Shown one piece after another: positions 43,522-52,283 of a stretch of DNA of 64,000 nucleotides. Both the position numbers and the translations under genes were made by a program. The notes under the pieces are model-generated. The model was not told where the DNA came from, searched no databases, and worked only from the letters and a program-made list of their open reading frames with translations. Origin of the DNA: Alloyangia pacifica (GTDB lineage: Bacteria > Pseudomonadota > Alphaproteobacteria > Rhodobacterales > Rhodobacteraceae); contig NZ_CP022189.1 in assembly GCF_003111685.1 (NCBI RefSeq), positions 1,132,001 through 1,196,000 on the forward strand, given 5' to 3'. The number at the start of each line of letters is the position of its first letter. The first letter of the stretch is position 1.

Positions 43522-44031
43522 ATGACCAAGACCAAGAAGAACGAATTCCGCCCGAATGACTACGTGGTCTACCCGGCCCATGGCGTGGGTCAGATCATGT
43601 CGATCGAGGAGCAGGAAATCGCCGGCCTCAAGCTGGAGCTTTTCGTGATCTCCTTTGAGAAGGACAAGATGACGCTGCGGGTCCCGACCCACAAGGCGAC
43701 CGAGATCGGCATGCGCTCGCTGTCCTCGCCGGATGTCGTGAGCCAGGCGATGAAGACGCTCAAGGGCAAGGCCAAGGTCAAGCGCGCCATGTGGTCCCGC
43801 CGTGCGCAGGAATACGAACAGAAGATCAACTCGGGTGACCTGATCGCGATTGCCGAAGTGGTGCGCGACCTGCACCGTGCCGATGACCAGCGCGAGCAGA
43901 GCTACTCCGAGCGTCAGCTTTACGAAGCCGCGCTCGAGCGCCTGACCCGCGAAGTGGCCGCCGTCTCGGGCGGCGACGAAGTGGCTGCAGCCCGCCAGGT
44001 GGACGAGGTTCTCGGCCTGCGTGCCGCCTGA
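43522..44031 (+). CDS. carD: CarD/CdnL family transcription factor
   Basis: A 169-residue RNA polymerase-binding protein. The N-terminal RID/Tudor-like domain (F-R-P-N-D-Y-V-V-Y-P-A-H-G-V-G-Q-I) contacts the beta subunit. The helical C-terminal domain, including the K-R-A-M-W-S-R-R-A-Q-E-Y segment with the conserved Trp, stabilises open promoter complexes. CdnL is important for growth-related promoters in alphaproteobacteria. It has a long (over 300 base) upstream region with a conspicuous hairpin and a strong terminator after it. Confidence 0.94.
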   Translation: MTKTKKNEFRPNDYVVYPAHGVGQIMSIEEQEIAGLKLELFVISFEKDKMTLRVPTHKATEIGMRSLSSPDVVSQAMKTLKGKAKVKRAMWSRRAQEYEQKINSGDLIAIAEVVRDLHRADDQREQSYSERQLYEAALERLTREVAAVSGGDEVAAARQVDEVLGLRAA

Positions 44032-44056
44032 GCGCGCCTCCTTCCCGACGAATAGG

Positions 44057-44086
44057 AAAGGGCTGTCCCCGCGGGGACAGCCCTTT
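44057..44086. terminator. Bidirectional terminator between carD and ndh
   Basis: A 14-bp stem AAAGGGCTGTCCCC / GGGGACAGCCCTTT on a minimal loop, followed by T's on the plus strand and with A's on the other side. It lies between the convergent stops at 44031 and 44111. Confidence 0.93.
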
Positions 44087-44110
44087 TTCATTGGCGCTGT
44101 CCGGGCTTGC

Positions 44111-45424
44111 TCAGTGCAGCTTCAGCTTGGGGCGAATGCGGCTCGAGGCGCCGCCGAGCAGGGAGCCCATGGTGGCGCGCCAGGGGCCCAGCACCGACTT
44201 GCGGTGCAGGAAATGCAGCGAACGGTAGGCGCGCCGCGCCAGCCAGCCCTCGATGGTGATCGTGCCGATCGCCTTGCCCATCAGAGAGCCCACTGCGCCC
44301 TCGTTGCTGATCGCCACCAGCGAGCCGTGGTCGGCGTAGGAGAAGTCCCTGAGCGGCTTGCCGGCGACCTGCGCGACGATCTGGCGCTCCATGAACTCGG
44401 CCTGCTGGGTGGCAACCTGGGCACGTGGCGGCAGCGAGGTCTCCTTTGCGGGCCAGGCGCAATCGGCGCAATCGCCGAGCGCGTAAATGCTCTCGTCAGC
44501 GAAGGTCTGCAGGGTGGGGCGCACCTTGAGACGGCCGAGGCTGCCGGTCTCGAATCCGTCGAGTTGTCCGATCACCTCGGGCGCGCGCACCCCCGCTGCC
44601 CAGACGGTCAGGTTGGAGCTGAGCGTGGTGCCGTCGGCGAGCGCCACCGAGCCGGGCTCGATCCGGGCCACCCGGGCGCCGGTCATCACGTCGATGTGCA
44701 ACTCGCGCAGGTGGCGGGCGACCTTGGCCGAGATGGTCTCGGGCAGGGCGCTCAGCACGCGCGGTGCCGCCTCGATCAGGCGGATGGTCACCGCGTCGGG
44801 GCGGCGCACCTTGTGGATGCCGTTGCGGGCAAACTGCCCGGCGGCCTCGCGCAGTTCGGCGGCCAGCTCGACGCCGGTTGCCCCCGCGCCGATGATGGTC
44901 AGCTCGAGCTTCTCGGCTGTGCCGAGCGCGCCGGTCTGGAAGCGCAGGAAGAGGTTCAGCAGCTCGGCCTGCAGGCGCTTGGCCTGCGCCGGTGTGTCAA
45001 GCATCATGCAGTTCTCAGCGACGCCCGGCGTGCGGAAGTCGTTTGAGCGGCTGCCGATGGCGAGCACGAGGATGTCATAGGGCAGGGCGCGCTTGGGGGC
45101 GAGTGGGCGGTTGCTGGGGTCGTTCACCGCCTGCAGCTCCACAAGCCGCTTCTCGCGGTCGATGCCGGTGAACCGGCCGAGGCGGAAGTTGTACTCGTTT
45201 CGGTGGGAATGCTCGAGCAGGCTGATCTCCTCGTCGAACCCCTTGGTCCCTGCGGCGAACTCGTGCAGCGACGGCTTCCACATGTGCGAGAGGTTCTCGT
45301 CGACGAGGGTGATCTCGGCCTTGCCGGCCTGGCCGAGGCGTCGGCTGAGGCGGGTGGCGAGGTTCAGGCCGGCGGTGCCGGCACCGACGATGACGATCTG
45401 GGGGGGCTTGGAGGATTGGGGCAT
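44111..45424 (-). CDS. ndh: Type II NADH dehydrogenase (NDH-2)
   Basis: A 437-residue FAD/NADH oxidoreductase. The FAD Rossmann motif G-A-G-T-A-G is at 14-19, the NADH motif G-A-G-A-T-G at 179-184 (V-E-L-A-A-E-L), and the third FAD block I-Y-A-L-G-D-C-A-D-C. A C-terminal amphipathic region (R-R-A-Y-R-S-L-H-F-L-H) would anchor it to the membrane. It passes electrons from NADH to quinone without proton pumping. A perfect palindrome lies about 98 bases upstream. Sulfide:quinone reductase is excluded by the lack of its paired cysteines. Confidence 0.9.
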   Translation of the reverse strand: MPQSSKPPQIVIVGAGTAGLNLATRLSRRLGQAGKAEITLVDENLSHMWKPSLHEFAAGTKGFDEEISLLEHSHRNEYNFRLGRFTGIDREKRLVELQAVNDPSNRPLAPKRALPYDILVLAIGSRSNDFRTPGVAENCMMLDTPAQAKRLQAELLNLFLRFQTGALGTAEKLELTIIGAGATGVELAAELREAAGQFARNGIHKVRRPDAVTIRLIEAAPRVLSALPETISAKVARHLRELHIDVMTGARVARIEPGSVALADGTTLSSNLTVWAAGVRAPEVIGQLDGFETGSLGRLKVRPTLQTFADESIYALGDCADCAWPAKETSLPPRAQVATQQAEFMERQIVAQVAGKPLRDFSYADHGSLVAISNEGAVGSLMGKAIGTITIEGWLARRAYRSLHFLHRKSVLGPWRATMGSLLGGASSRIRPKLKLH

Positions 45425-45521
45425 GTCGAGGCTATTCGCATCTGAGATACCGAAGGGCGGGACGTGGCCGGCGCCGCGTGCGCGGGTCTTGGTCCACCTC
45501 CGGCGCGGCCCGAATAGCCCA

Positions 45522-45539
45522 ATGCTGCAGTTGCAGCAT
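45522..45539. promoter_or_regulatory. Perfect palindrome upstream of ndh
   Basis: ATGCTGCA-GT-TGCAGCAT: 8-bp arms with a 2-base centre, in the 253-base region between the ndh start and the end of the antiporter gene. Size and symmetry suit a dimeric regulator site. The binding protein is unknown. Confidence 0.45.
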
Positions 45540-45677
45540 CCGCGAAATGCCTGCAGGCAATGACAATCCCGCGAGCACCGTGTCGCACGCGGCGATGTGC
45601 CTCAAATTTCAGCTAATCACCTGTGAGGGAAGGGGAATTTCCGATATCTGTATGCCGTGGAATACCTTTTGGCCAGG

Positions 45678-47546
45678 TCAGGCCGCGTCGTGCCGCTCGG
45701 CCTCGAGCGCGCTGAACAGCGCCGTTTCGAGATCCTTCTCGAGCTCGCGCGCGCGCCGCACGTAGGCCGGGTTCTGCGATGGCGGTGTGCCTGGCTCCCA
45801 GAGCGTGGCCAGCTCGCGCATGGTCTCGCGGTCGTGGTGATAGAAGGTTTCCTCGGCGATGGCGGCCTCGTATTCGGTCAGCCCCACCTGCTCGAGCACG
45901 TAGCGCCCGGCGCGCAGCGAGCTGTCGAACATCTCGCGCACGATCTTGTCCGCCCCAGCCTGGTAGAGCTCGTAGACATGGGTGCGGTCGCGGGCGCGGG
46001 CGATGATGAAGATCTCGGGCCGGATGCGCTTGGCGAAGCGTACGAGCTTGGTGGTGGCCTTGGGATCGTCGAGCGCGGCCACCAGAACCTTGGCCTTGGA
46101 GATGCCCGCCGCGTGCAGCAGCTCGGGGCGGGTGGGGTCGCCGAAGAAACCCTTGACACCGAATTGCCGCATCAGCTCGATGGTCTGCATGTCGTGATCG
46201 ATCACGACCGTCTTGTAGCCCGAACTTTGCACCAGCCGGTTGACGATCTGCCCGAAGCGCCCGATCCCGGCGAGGATGATCGGCCCCTCGCGGTCGATCC
46301 TGTCATCCGGGCGGCTGTCTGACTTGTCCTCGAGCTTGGCCGAGAGCTTGTCATAGAGGATAAAGAGCGCCGGGGTGATTAGCATCGACAGCGCCACCAC
46401 CATCAGCAGGCGCTGGCCGAAGGCCTCGGTCATCACGCTCTGTTGCAGCGCAAAGGAGATCAGCACGAAACCGAACTCGCCTGCCTGCGCCAGCGACAGG
46501 GTGAAGAGCATGCGGTCGCGCCCGCGCAGGTGGAAGAGCCCGCCCAGCACGTAGAGGATTGCACCCTTGACGAGGATCAGCCCCAACGTGATGCCCAGCA
46601 GCACGAAGGGTTCGCGCAGGAAGTCGGCGAAGCTCAGCCCCGCGCCCACGGTGATGAAGAAGAGCCCCAGAAGCAGCCCCTTGAAGGGCTCGATATCGCT
46701 TTCCAGCTGGTGACGGAATTCCGAGTTCGCCAGCACCACGCCGGCAAGGAAGGTGCCGAGCGCCGGCGAGAGGCCGACCTGCCCCATGAGGAAGGCGATG
46801 CCGACCACGATCAGCAGTGCCACGGCGGTGAACATCTCGGGCAGGTGCGACGCATTGATGTGCCGGAAGAGCGGCCGCGCGCCATAGATGCCCGCGAGGA
46901 TGATCAGCGCCACCGCGCCGAGGGTCACAAGCGCCACGGCCCAGCCGGGCAGGCCGGCGACCAACGACATGCCATGCGCGCCATGATCGCCCTCGGGCAG
47001 CTGGATCGCGCCGTCGGCGCCGAGCGAGGCCGCCACGGGCGCGCCAAGCAGCGGCAACAGGATCAGCATCGGGATCACCGCGATGTCCTGTGTCAGCAGC
47101 ACGGAAAAGGCAGAGCGCCCGCCGGCGGTCTGCATCAGCCCTTTTTCCGAGAGCGTCTGCAGCACGATGGCGGTGGACGACAGGGCAAAGACCATGCCCG
47201 CTGCGAGGGCGGTGGTCCAGGCCGTGCCAAGCCCCATGACCACCGCCGTGATCGCCGCCATGGTCAGCAGGATCTGCAGCCCGCCGAGCCCGATCAGCCG
47301 GTGCCGCATGTCCCAGAGCGCGCGCGGCTCGAGCTCGAGCCCTATGATGAAAAGCATCATGACCACGCCGAACTCGGCGAAATGGCGCAGGTCGTCGGTG
47401 TGCGAGACGAGGTGCAGGCCCGGTCCGATGATGATCCCCGCCAGCAGGTAGCCCAGCACCGAGCCGAGCCCCAGGCGCGTTGCGATCGGCACGGCGATCA
47501 CCGCTGCCGCGAGATAGATGGAGGCCTGAAAAAGCGCGCTTTCCAT
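45678..47546 (-). CDS. KefB/KefC-type monovalent cation:proton antiporter (CPA2)
   Basis: A 622-residue protein. The membrane domain of about 12 helices (1-390) has L-G-Y-L-L-A-G-I-I-I-G-P-G and the Q-D-I-A-V-I-P-M-L motif of CPA2 exchangers. A cytoplasmic RCK/TrkA-N domain follows (G-I-G-R-F-G-Q-I-V-N-R-L, then D-H-D). Kef systems release potassium in exchange for protons under electrophile stress or osmotic adjustment. The ATG at 47546 is chosen; the longer frame to 47615 is unconserved. No KefF/KefG ancillary gene is adjacent. Confidence 0.9.
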   Translation of the reverse strand: MESALFQASIYLAAAVIAVPIATRLGLGSVLGYLLAGIIIGPGLHLVSHTDDLRHFAEFGVVMMLFIIGLELEPRALWDMRHRLIGLGGLQILLTMAAITAVVMGLGTAWTTALAAGMVFALSSTAIVLQTLSEKGLMQTAGGRSAFSVLLTQDIAVIPMLILLPLLGAPVAASLGADGAIQLPEGDHGAHGMSLVAGLPGWAVALVTLGAVALIILAGIYGARPLFRHINASHLPEMFTAVALLIVVGIAFLMGQVGLSPALGTFLAGVVLANSEFRHQLESDIEPFKGLLLGLFFITVGAGLSFADFLREPFVLLGITLGLILVKGAILYVLGGLFHLRGRDRMLFTLSLAQAGEFGFVLISFALQQSVMTEAFGQRLLMVVALSMLITPALFILYDKLSAKLEDKSDSRPDDRIDREGPIILAGIGRFGQIVNRLVQSSGYKTVVIDHDMQTIELMRQFGVKGFFGDPTRPELLHAAGISKAKVLVAALDDPKATTKLVRFAKRIRPEIFIIARARDRTHVYELYQAGADKIVREMFDSSLRAGRYVLEQVGLTEYEAAIAEETFYHHDRETMRELATLWEPGTPPSQNPAYVRRARELEKDLETALFSALEAERHDAA

Positions 47547-47680
47547 GTCTGTCCGTGCCTGCTTCGTGACTGCCCTGACATCCGCATGATGCGGGGCGAG
47601 CACGGGGAATGACAAGCACCCCTGCGCGGCGACGCGCGGGCCGTGACATTCAATCGCAGCGCGGCCTGCCTTCGCCGCGC

Positions 47681-47709
47681 TTGACCGAAAGACATCGGCG
47701 GCGTATTTC
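47681..47709 (+). promoter_or_regulatory. Promoter of the metZ riboswitch transcript
   Basis: TTGACC (47681-47686) and TATTTC (47704-47709) with exactly 17 bases between them. Transcription would begin about 47716, right at the first stem of the riboswitch. Confidence 0.7.
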
Positions 47710-47714
47710 GGCGC

Positions 47715-47768
47715 CGTGGCGATTTGTTGACGGATTGCGGGCCACGTAAAACATGCCGCTAAAAGGTC
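47715..47768 (+). promoter_or_regulatory. SAM-II riboswitch (metA element)
   Basis: The stem CGTGGC (47715-47720) / GCCACG (47741-47746) encloses GATTTGTTGACGGATTGCGG, and the 3' part TAAAACATGCCGCTAAAAGG supplies the pseudoknot strand. These are the conserved positions of SAM-II aptamers (GAUUUG, UUGC, GCUAAAA). Binding of S-adenosylmethionine should lower metZ expression. It is followed at once by a terminator and then the metZ start 90 bases further. Confidence 0.85.
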
Positions 47769-47775
47769 GGACGAG

Positions 47776-47811
47776 AGAGCCCCTTTCGCTTGACCGCGAG
47801 TGGGGCTTTTT
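47776..47811 (+). terminator. Terminator in the metZ leader, riboswitch expression platform
   Basis: AGAGCCCC / GGGGCTTTTT with an inner TCGC/GCGA extension and a 6-base loop, immediately downstream of the SAM-II aptamer. It would attenuate transcription before metZ when SAM is bound. Confidence 0.75.
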
Positions 47812-47858
47812 CATTTCCGGCGCAAAAGGATCGTCCGGGCACAGAAAGGTGGAAGATC

Positions 47859-49043
47859 ATGGCAGAATTCAAGAAGGCATCGCGGACCGAGCTGGTCCAT
47901 GGCGGCACCAAGCGCAGCCAGTGGGGAGAGTTGAGCGAGGCCATCTTCCTCACCCAGGGCTTTGCCTATGACAGCGCCGAGCAGGCCGAGGCGCGCTTCA
48001 TCAAGACCGAGCCGGACGAATTTATCTACGCCCGCTACGGCAACCCCACCGTCGCCATGTTCGAAGAGCGCATCGCGCTCTTGGAAGGCGCCGAGGATGC
48101 CTTTGCCACTGCCTCGGGCATGGCTGCCGTATCTGGCGCGCTGACGGCGATGTTGAAGGCCGGCGACCGCGTCGTCGCGGCGCGCGCGCTCTTCGGCTCG
48201 TGCCTTTACGTGCTCGAAACGATCCTGACCCGCTTCGGCGTCGAGGTGGCCTTTGTCGACGGGGCCGATCTGGAACAATGGCAAGAGGCGCTGAAGCCGG
48301 GCGCCGATCTGGTCTTCTTCGAGAGCATGTCCAACCCGACGCTGGAACTGGTCGATATCGAGGCCGTGGCCAAGCTGGCCCATGCGGCCGGCGCCAAGGT
48401 GGTTGTCGACAACGTCTTCTCGACCCCGGTCTACAGCCGCGCCATCGAGCAGGGCGCCGATGTGGTGGTCTATTCCGCCACCAAGCACATCGACGGCCAG
48501 GGCCGGGCGCTTGGCGGGGTGATCCTCGGCTCGCGCGAGATCATCCGTGGCGTGATCGAGCCCTACATGAAGCACACCGGCGGCTCGATGAGCCCCTTCA
48601 CCGCCTGGATCATGCTCAAGGGTCTCGAGACGATCGACCTGCGGGTGCGTGCCCAGACGGCCTCTGCCGAGGCGATCGCCAAAGCGGTCATCACCCACCC
48701 CAAGGTGGCCCGTGTGAGCTACCCTGGGCTGGAGAGCCACCCGCAGAACGCCCTGGCGCTGCGTCAGCTTGGCGCAGGGGGCACGATGGTCGCCTTTGAG
48801 ATTGAAGGCGGAAAAGAGGCAGCCTTCCGCTTCTGCAACGCGCTCAAGGTGATCCTGATTTCGAACAACTTGGGGGACGCGAAATCCATCGCCACGCACC
48901 CCGCAACGACGACCCACCAGCGCCTGTCCCCCGAGCAGCGTCAAGGACTTGGGATCGCGGACGGGCTGATCCGGCTCTCGGTCGGCATCGAGGATACCGG
49001 CGATCTTGTTGCAGATATTCAACAAGCTCTGGATGTTGCGTAA
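47859..49043 (+). CDS. metZ: O-succinylhomoserine sulfhydrylase
   Basis: A 394-residue PLP enzyme of the Cys/Met metabolism family (trans-sulfuration fold). It condenses O-succinylhomoserine with sulfide to form homocysteine. The PLP lysine is K209 (Y-S-A-T-K-H-I-D-G-Q-G-R), and Y60-G-N-P-T, S-G-M-A-A and D184-N-V-F are family landmarks. The start ATG at 47859 follows GAAAGGTGGAAG. The Rhodobacterales direct-sulfhydrylation route fits the SAM-II control upstream. An acetylhomoserine-using enzyme is possible but less likely. Confidence 0.92.
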   Translation: MAEFKKASRTELVHGGTKRSQWGELSEAIFLTQGFAYDSAEQAEARFIKTEPDEFIYARYGNPTVAMFEERIALLEGAEDAFATASGMAAVSGALTAMLKAGDRVVAARALFGSCLYVLETILTRFGVEVAFVDGADLEQWQEALKPGADLVFFESMSNPTLELVDIEAVAKLAHAAGAKVVVDNVFSTPVYSRAIEQGADVVVYSATKHIDGQGRALGGVILGSREIIRGVIEPYMKHTGGSMSPFTAWIMLKGLETIDLRVRAQTASAEAIAKAVITHPKVARVSYPGLESHPQNALALRQLGAGGTMVAFEIEGGKEAAFRFCNALKVILISNNLGDAKSIATHPATTTHQRLSPEQRQGLGIADGLIRLSVGIEDTGDLVADIQQALDVA

Positions 49044-49052
49044 GAATTGTGC

Positions 49053-49088
49053 GGCCGAGGAAATTAACATTTGCTCGGCCACATTTTT
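49053..49088 (+). terminator. Terminator after metZ
   Basis: Stem GGCCGAG / CTCGGCC with an AT-rich 14-base loop, followed by ACATTTTT, 10 bases after the metZ stop codon. Confidence 0.85.
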
Positions 49089-49205
49089 GCCCGCAATAGA
49101 TGATCCATAAGAATAGGTGCGCCCGTATAAGGGTCGTAAATAGTGGAAATTTCGGTAAAACATCCTAAGTACGTTGGAACGAACCCCCGCCTCGGAGGGC
49201 AGGAC

Positions 49206-50306
49206 ATGAATGTGTATTCGCCGGTAGTAGACCGCAACCCAAGCCGTGACGACGCAGAAGCCGCACTGGCCCTTCTCCGTCAGTGGACCCAAGTAGCCGA
49301 CGACAGTGAAATTACCGATCTCGACCCCGCGCTTCTGAAACTCCTCGGCGCCGCGCAGGACTATCCGATCTTCTCGCGCCAGTACCCCGAGGGGTTCTCG
49401 GTCGACGACGCATACAAAACGTCCTTGCCTGACCTGCAAAACGGTCCGGCCTCGCTCATTCGTGGCGAAAATGTGCGCATTCAGCACGTCGGCATTTCGA
49501 ATTTCCGCCTGCCCATCAGTTACCGGCTGAAGAATGGCTCGTCGCTCATGCTCGAGACCTCGGTCACTGGCACGGTCAGCCTCGAGGCCGACAAGAAGGG
49601 CATCAACATGTCGCGCATCATGCGCAGCTTCTACATCCACGCCGAAAAGAGCTTCAGCTTCGGCGTGATCGAGGCGGCGCTGAGTGACTACATGTCGGAT
49701 CTCGAGAGCTTCGACGCGCGCATCCAGATGCGCTTCTCCTTCCCGATGACGGTGACGAGCCTGCGCTCGGGCCTGTCGGGCTACCAATACTACGACCTGG
49801 CATTGGAACTGGTGGAGCAGAACGGCGTGCGCCAGCGCATCGCCCATCTCGATTACGTCTACAGCTCGACCTGCCCCTGCTCGCTGGAGCTTTCGGAGCA
49901 TGCTCGCCAGTTCCGTGGCCAGCTGGCCACGCCGCACTCGCAGCGCTCGGTGGCGCGCGTGTCGGTGGTGCTCGAGGACGACAGCGACGATTGCCTGTGG
50001 TTCGAGGACCTCGTGGGCCTGTGCCGCGGCGCGGTGCCGACCGAGACCCAGGTCATGGTCAAGCGCGAAGACGAGCAGGCCTTTGCCGAGCTCAACGCCG
50101 CCAACCCGATCTTCGTCGAGGATGCGGCGCGGCTCTTCGCCGAGGCGATGGCCGGGGATGCCCGGATCGGCGATTTCCGCGTTATGTGCAGTCACCAGGA
50201 GAGCCTGCACTCGCATGACGCGGTGGCGCTGCTGACTCAGGGGCCGACCTTTGCCCAGACCAGCCTCGATCCGACGCTCTTCCCGAGCCTGATCCACCGG
50301 GGGTGA
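49206..50306 (+). CDS. folE2: GTP cyclohydrolase FolE2 (type IB)
   Basis: A 366-residue enzyme of the T-fold FolE2 family, which converts GTP to dihydroneopterin triphosphate, the first step of folate synthesis. It tolerates metals other than zinc. Landmarks are V-G-I-S-N-F-R-L-P, S-L-E-A-D-K-K-G-I-N-M-S-R, the S-S-T-C-P-C-S motif and S-H-Q-E-S-L-H-S-H-D-A-V-A. The ATG at 49206 follows GGAGGGCAGGAC. A frame extends to 49143 but lacks a site. No Zur box was identified in the 160 bases upstream. Confidence 0.93.
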   Translation: MNVYSPVVDRNPSRDDAEAALALLRQWTQVADDSEITDLDPALLKLLGAAQDYPIFSRQYPEGFSVDDAYKTSLPDLQNGPASLIRGENVRIQHVGISNFRLPISYRLKNGSSLMLETSVTGTVSLEADKKGINMSRIMRSFYIHAEKSFSFGVIEAALSDYMSDLESFDARIQMRFSFPMTVTSLRSGLSGYQYYDLALELVEQNGVRQRIAHLDYVYSSTCPCSLELSEHARQFRGQLATPHSQRSVARVSVVLEDDSDDCLWFEDLVGLCRGAVPTETQVMVKREDEQAFAELNAANPIFVEDAARLFAEAMAGDARIGDFRVMCSHQESLHSHDAVALLTQGPTFAQTSLDPTLFPSLIHRG

Positions 50307-50355
50307 TCTTTCCCGCGGCGCTTGCCGCGCTGCCACATGTTTCGGCACTCACGTA

Positions 50356-50384
50356 ATGCCGCCGGTCACTCCGGCGGCATTTTT
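50356..50384 (+). terminator. Terminator after folE2
   Basis: A perfect 10-bp stem ATGCCGCCGG / CCGGCGGCAT with a TCACT loop and a following TTTT, 50 bases past the folE2 stop. Confidence 0.92.
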
Positions 50385-50483
50385 CTGCGTTGCGGCAATT
50401 ATCCCGTGACCGGTCATGAATTTCCAAGGCGAAAGGGCGCAAGCTCTTGGCGGGAGGGCAGGCAACCCACCGGAGGTCTCGGC

Positions 50484-50723
50484 ATGGCGACGAGCAGCGG
50501 CGCAGACAATGTCACCATCGGACTGGGACGCGGTTCGCTGCGTGCCAAGATCGATGCCTATTTTGCGGGCCTCGGACAGGGCATCAACGCCTATGGGCTG
50601 CGCCGGGCAAGGATGCATGAGATCCTCGTGCTGGAAAGCCAGAGCGATGAGCGCCTTGCCGAGATGGGGCTGACGCGCGAGCGAATCCTGCCGCACGTCT
50701 TTCGCGACCTTTTCGGCGACTGA
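50484..50723 (+). CDS. DUF1127-like small protein
   Basis: A 79-residue protein with GGAGG 8 bases before the ATG. The C-terminal half has the DUF1127 pattern: L-R-R-A-R-M-H-E-I-L-V-L-E, then S-D-E-R-L-A-E-M-G-L-T-R-E-R-I-L-P-H-V-F-R-D. DUF1127 proteins are small, often RNA-binding factors that influence phosphate, carbon and RNA metabolism. The N-terminal about 35 residues are unlike the short arginine-rich members. It is a single gene just before trkH. Confidence 0.78.
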   Translation: MATSSGADNVTIGLGRGSLRAKIDAYFAGLGQGINAYGLRRARMHEILVLESQSDERLAEMGLTRERILPHVFRDLFGD

Positions 50724-50779
50724 CCGGCTGCCGTAGCGCGGCGCTTGACAGGCACGCATGGCCGAGCGAAGGCTCGCGC

Positions 50780-52228
50780 ATGTTCGATGTCCGCCCCGTT
50801 GCCTACGTTCTCGGCCTGCTCGTCACGACGCTCGGCGGCTGCATGCTGGTTCCGTTCCTCGTCGATGTTGTCGAGGGGCGCGAACATTGGCCCGTCTTTC
50901 TCGAAAGTGCGCTGATCACCATGCTTTGCGGCGGGCTGGTGAGCCTTGCCTGCGCCAATGCCGGGCGGCAGGGGTTGACCCTGCAGCAGACCTTCCTGCT
51001 GACCGTCGGGGCCTGGGTGGTGCTGCCGCTTTTCGGGGGCATCCCCTTCATGCTGGGGGCGACCGAGGCGCGCATCGTCGATGCCTTTTTCGAGGCCATG
51101 TCGGGCATCACCACCACTGGATCGACGGTCTTCACCGGGCTCGACGCGCTGCCCAAGGGAATCCTGCTGTGGCGCGGGATCCTGCAATGGCTGGGAGGCA
51201 TCGGGATCATCGTTGTCGCCATGGTCTTCCTGCCCGAGCTGCGGGTGGGCGGCATGCAGATCTTCCGGTCCGAGGCCTTTGAGACCATGGGCAAGATCCT
51301 GCCCCGCGCCACCGAAATCGCCTCGTCCATCTCCACGATCTACGTTGGAATGACGCTGGCCTGTGCCGCCGCCTACATGTTCTGCGGGATGGATGCCTTT
51401 GACGCCACGGTGCACGCGCTGACCACGCTCTCGACCGGGGGCTTCGCCAACTACGATTCCTCTTTCGGCGGTTTCCAGGGGCCGGCGGAATATGTCGCTG
51501 CCTTCTTCATGCTCGCCGCCGCGCTGCCCTTTGTGCGCTACGTGCAGATGCTGAACGGTCACCACACGGCGCTGTGGCGCGACAGCCAGGTGCGCGCCTT
51601 CTTCGGAACCATCCTCGCGCTGGTGGCGGTGATGAGCGTCACGCTTCTCGCGCTCTTCCCGCACCACCCAGAGCAGGCGATCCGCGAGTCGCTGTTCAAC
51701 ATCAGCTCGATCATCTCGGGCACGGGCTATGCCTCGGTGGACTACATGGGCTGGGGGCCGTTTCTGATCACGCTGTTCTTCTTCATCGGCCTCATCGGCG
51801 GCTGTGCCGGCTCGACCGCCTGCTCGGTGAAGATCTTCCGCTATCAGCTGCTCTTTGCCTCGATCCGGGTGCAGCTCAAGCGCATCAGGGCGCCGCATGG
51901 CGTCTTCACCCCACGCTTCGACGGCCGCCCGGTGGCCGATGACGTGCTGAGCTCGGTGATGGCCTATTTCGTCTTCTTCGTGGTCTCGCTCGGGGTGCTG
52001 TCGGTGGCGCTCGGCTTCACCGGGCTCGACTTCGTGACCTCGGTCTCGGGCGCGGCGACGGCGCTGGCCAATGTCGGGCCGGGGCTGGGCGAGATCATCG
52101 GTCCGGCGGGCAACTTCGCGACGCTCAACGACACCGCGAAATGGCTGCTGTCCTTCGCCATGCTGGTCGGTCGGCTCGAGATCATGGCGGTCTTCGTGCT
52201 GTTCACCGTGCGGTTCTGGCGCGGCTGA
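50780..52228 (+). CDS. trkH: TrkH family potassium uptake protein
   Basis: A 482-residue membrane protein with four M-P-M repeats. The selectivity-filter-like loops are visible, T-T-T-G-S-T-V near 110, T-L-S-T-G-G-F near 210, I-S-G-T-G-Y-A near 310 and L-A-N-V-G-P-G-L near 425. TrkH forms the K+-conducting subunit regulated by cytosolic TrkA; no trkA is in the window. It works with the Kef-type exchanger encoded nearby to adjust internal potassium. Confidence 0.93.
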   Translation: MFDVRPVAYVLGLLVTTLGGCMLVPFLVDVVEGREHWPVFLESALITMLCGGLVSLACANAGRQGLTLQQTFLLTVGAWVVLPLFGGIPFMLGATEARIVDAFFEAMSGITTTGSTVFTGLDALPKGILLWRGILQWLGGIGIIVVAMVFLPELRVGGMQIFRSEAFETMGKILPRATEIASSISTIYVGMTLACAAAYMFCGMDAFDATVHALTTLSTGGFANYDSSFGGFQGPAEYVAAFFMLAAALPFVRYVQMLNGHHTALWRDSQVRAFFGTILALVAVMSVTLLALFPHHPEQAIRESLFNISSIISGTGYASVDYMGWGPFLITLFFFIGLIGGCAGSTACSVKIFRYQLLFASIRVQLKRIRAPHGVFTPRFDGRPVADDVLSSVMAYFVFFVVSLGVLSVALGFTGLDFVTSVSGAATALANVGPGLGEIIGPAGNFATLNDTAKWLLSFAMLVGRLEIMAVFVLFTVRFWRG

Positions 52229-52243
52229 ACGCTCCCATCTGCA

Positions 52244-52280
52244 GCGAAAAGGCCGGGTCCATGGGGAGCCGGCCTTTCGC
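52244..52280. terminator. Bidirectional terminator after trkH
   Basis: GCGAAAAGGCCGG pairs with CCGGCCTTTCGC (one bulged A). It lies between the trkH stop at 52228 and the convergent oxidase stop at 52284. Confidence 0.88.
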
Positions 52281-52283
52281 ATT

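Noticed and set aside
44111..45424. Sulfide:quinone oxidoreductase in place of NDH-2
   Set aside because: The FAD and NADH motifs fit NDH-2, and the paired redox cysteines of SQR are not present.
47811..50348. Minus-strand open frame of 845 codons opposite metZ and folE2
   Set aside because: It crosses two certain genes and the intergenic terminator; composition is shadow-like.
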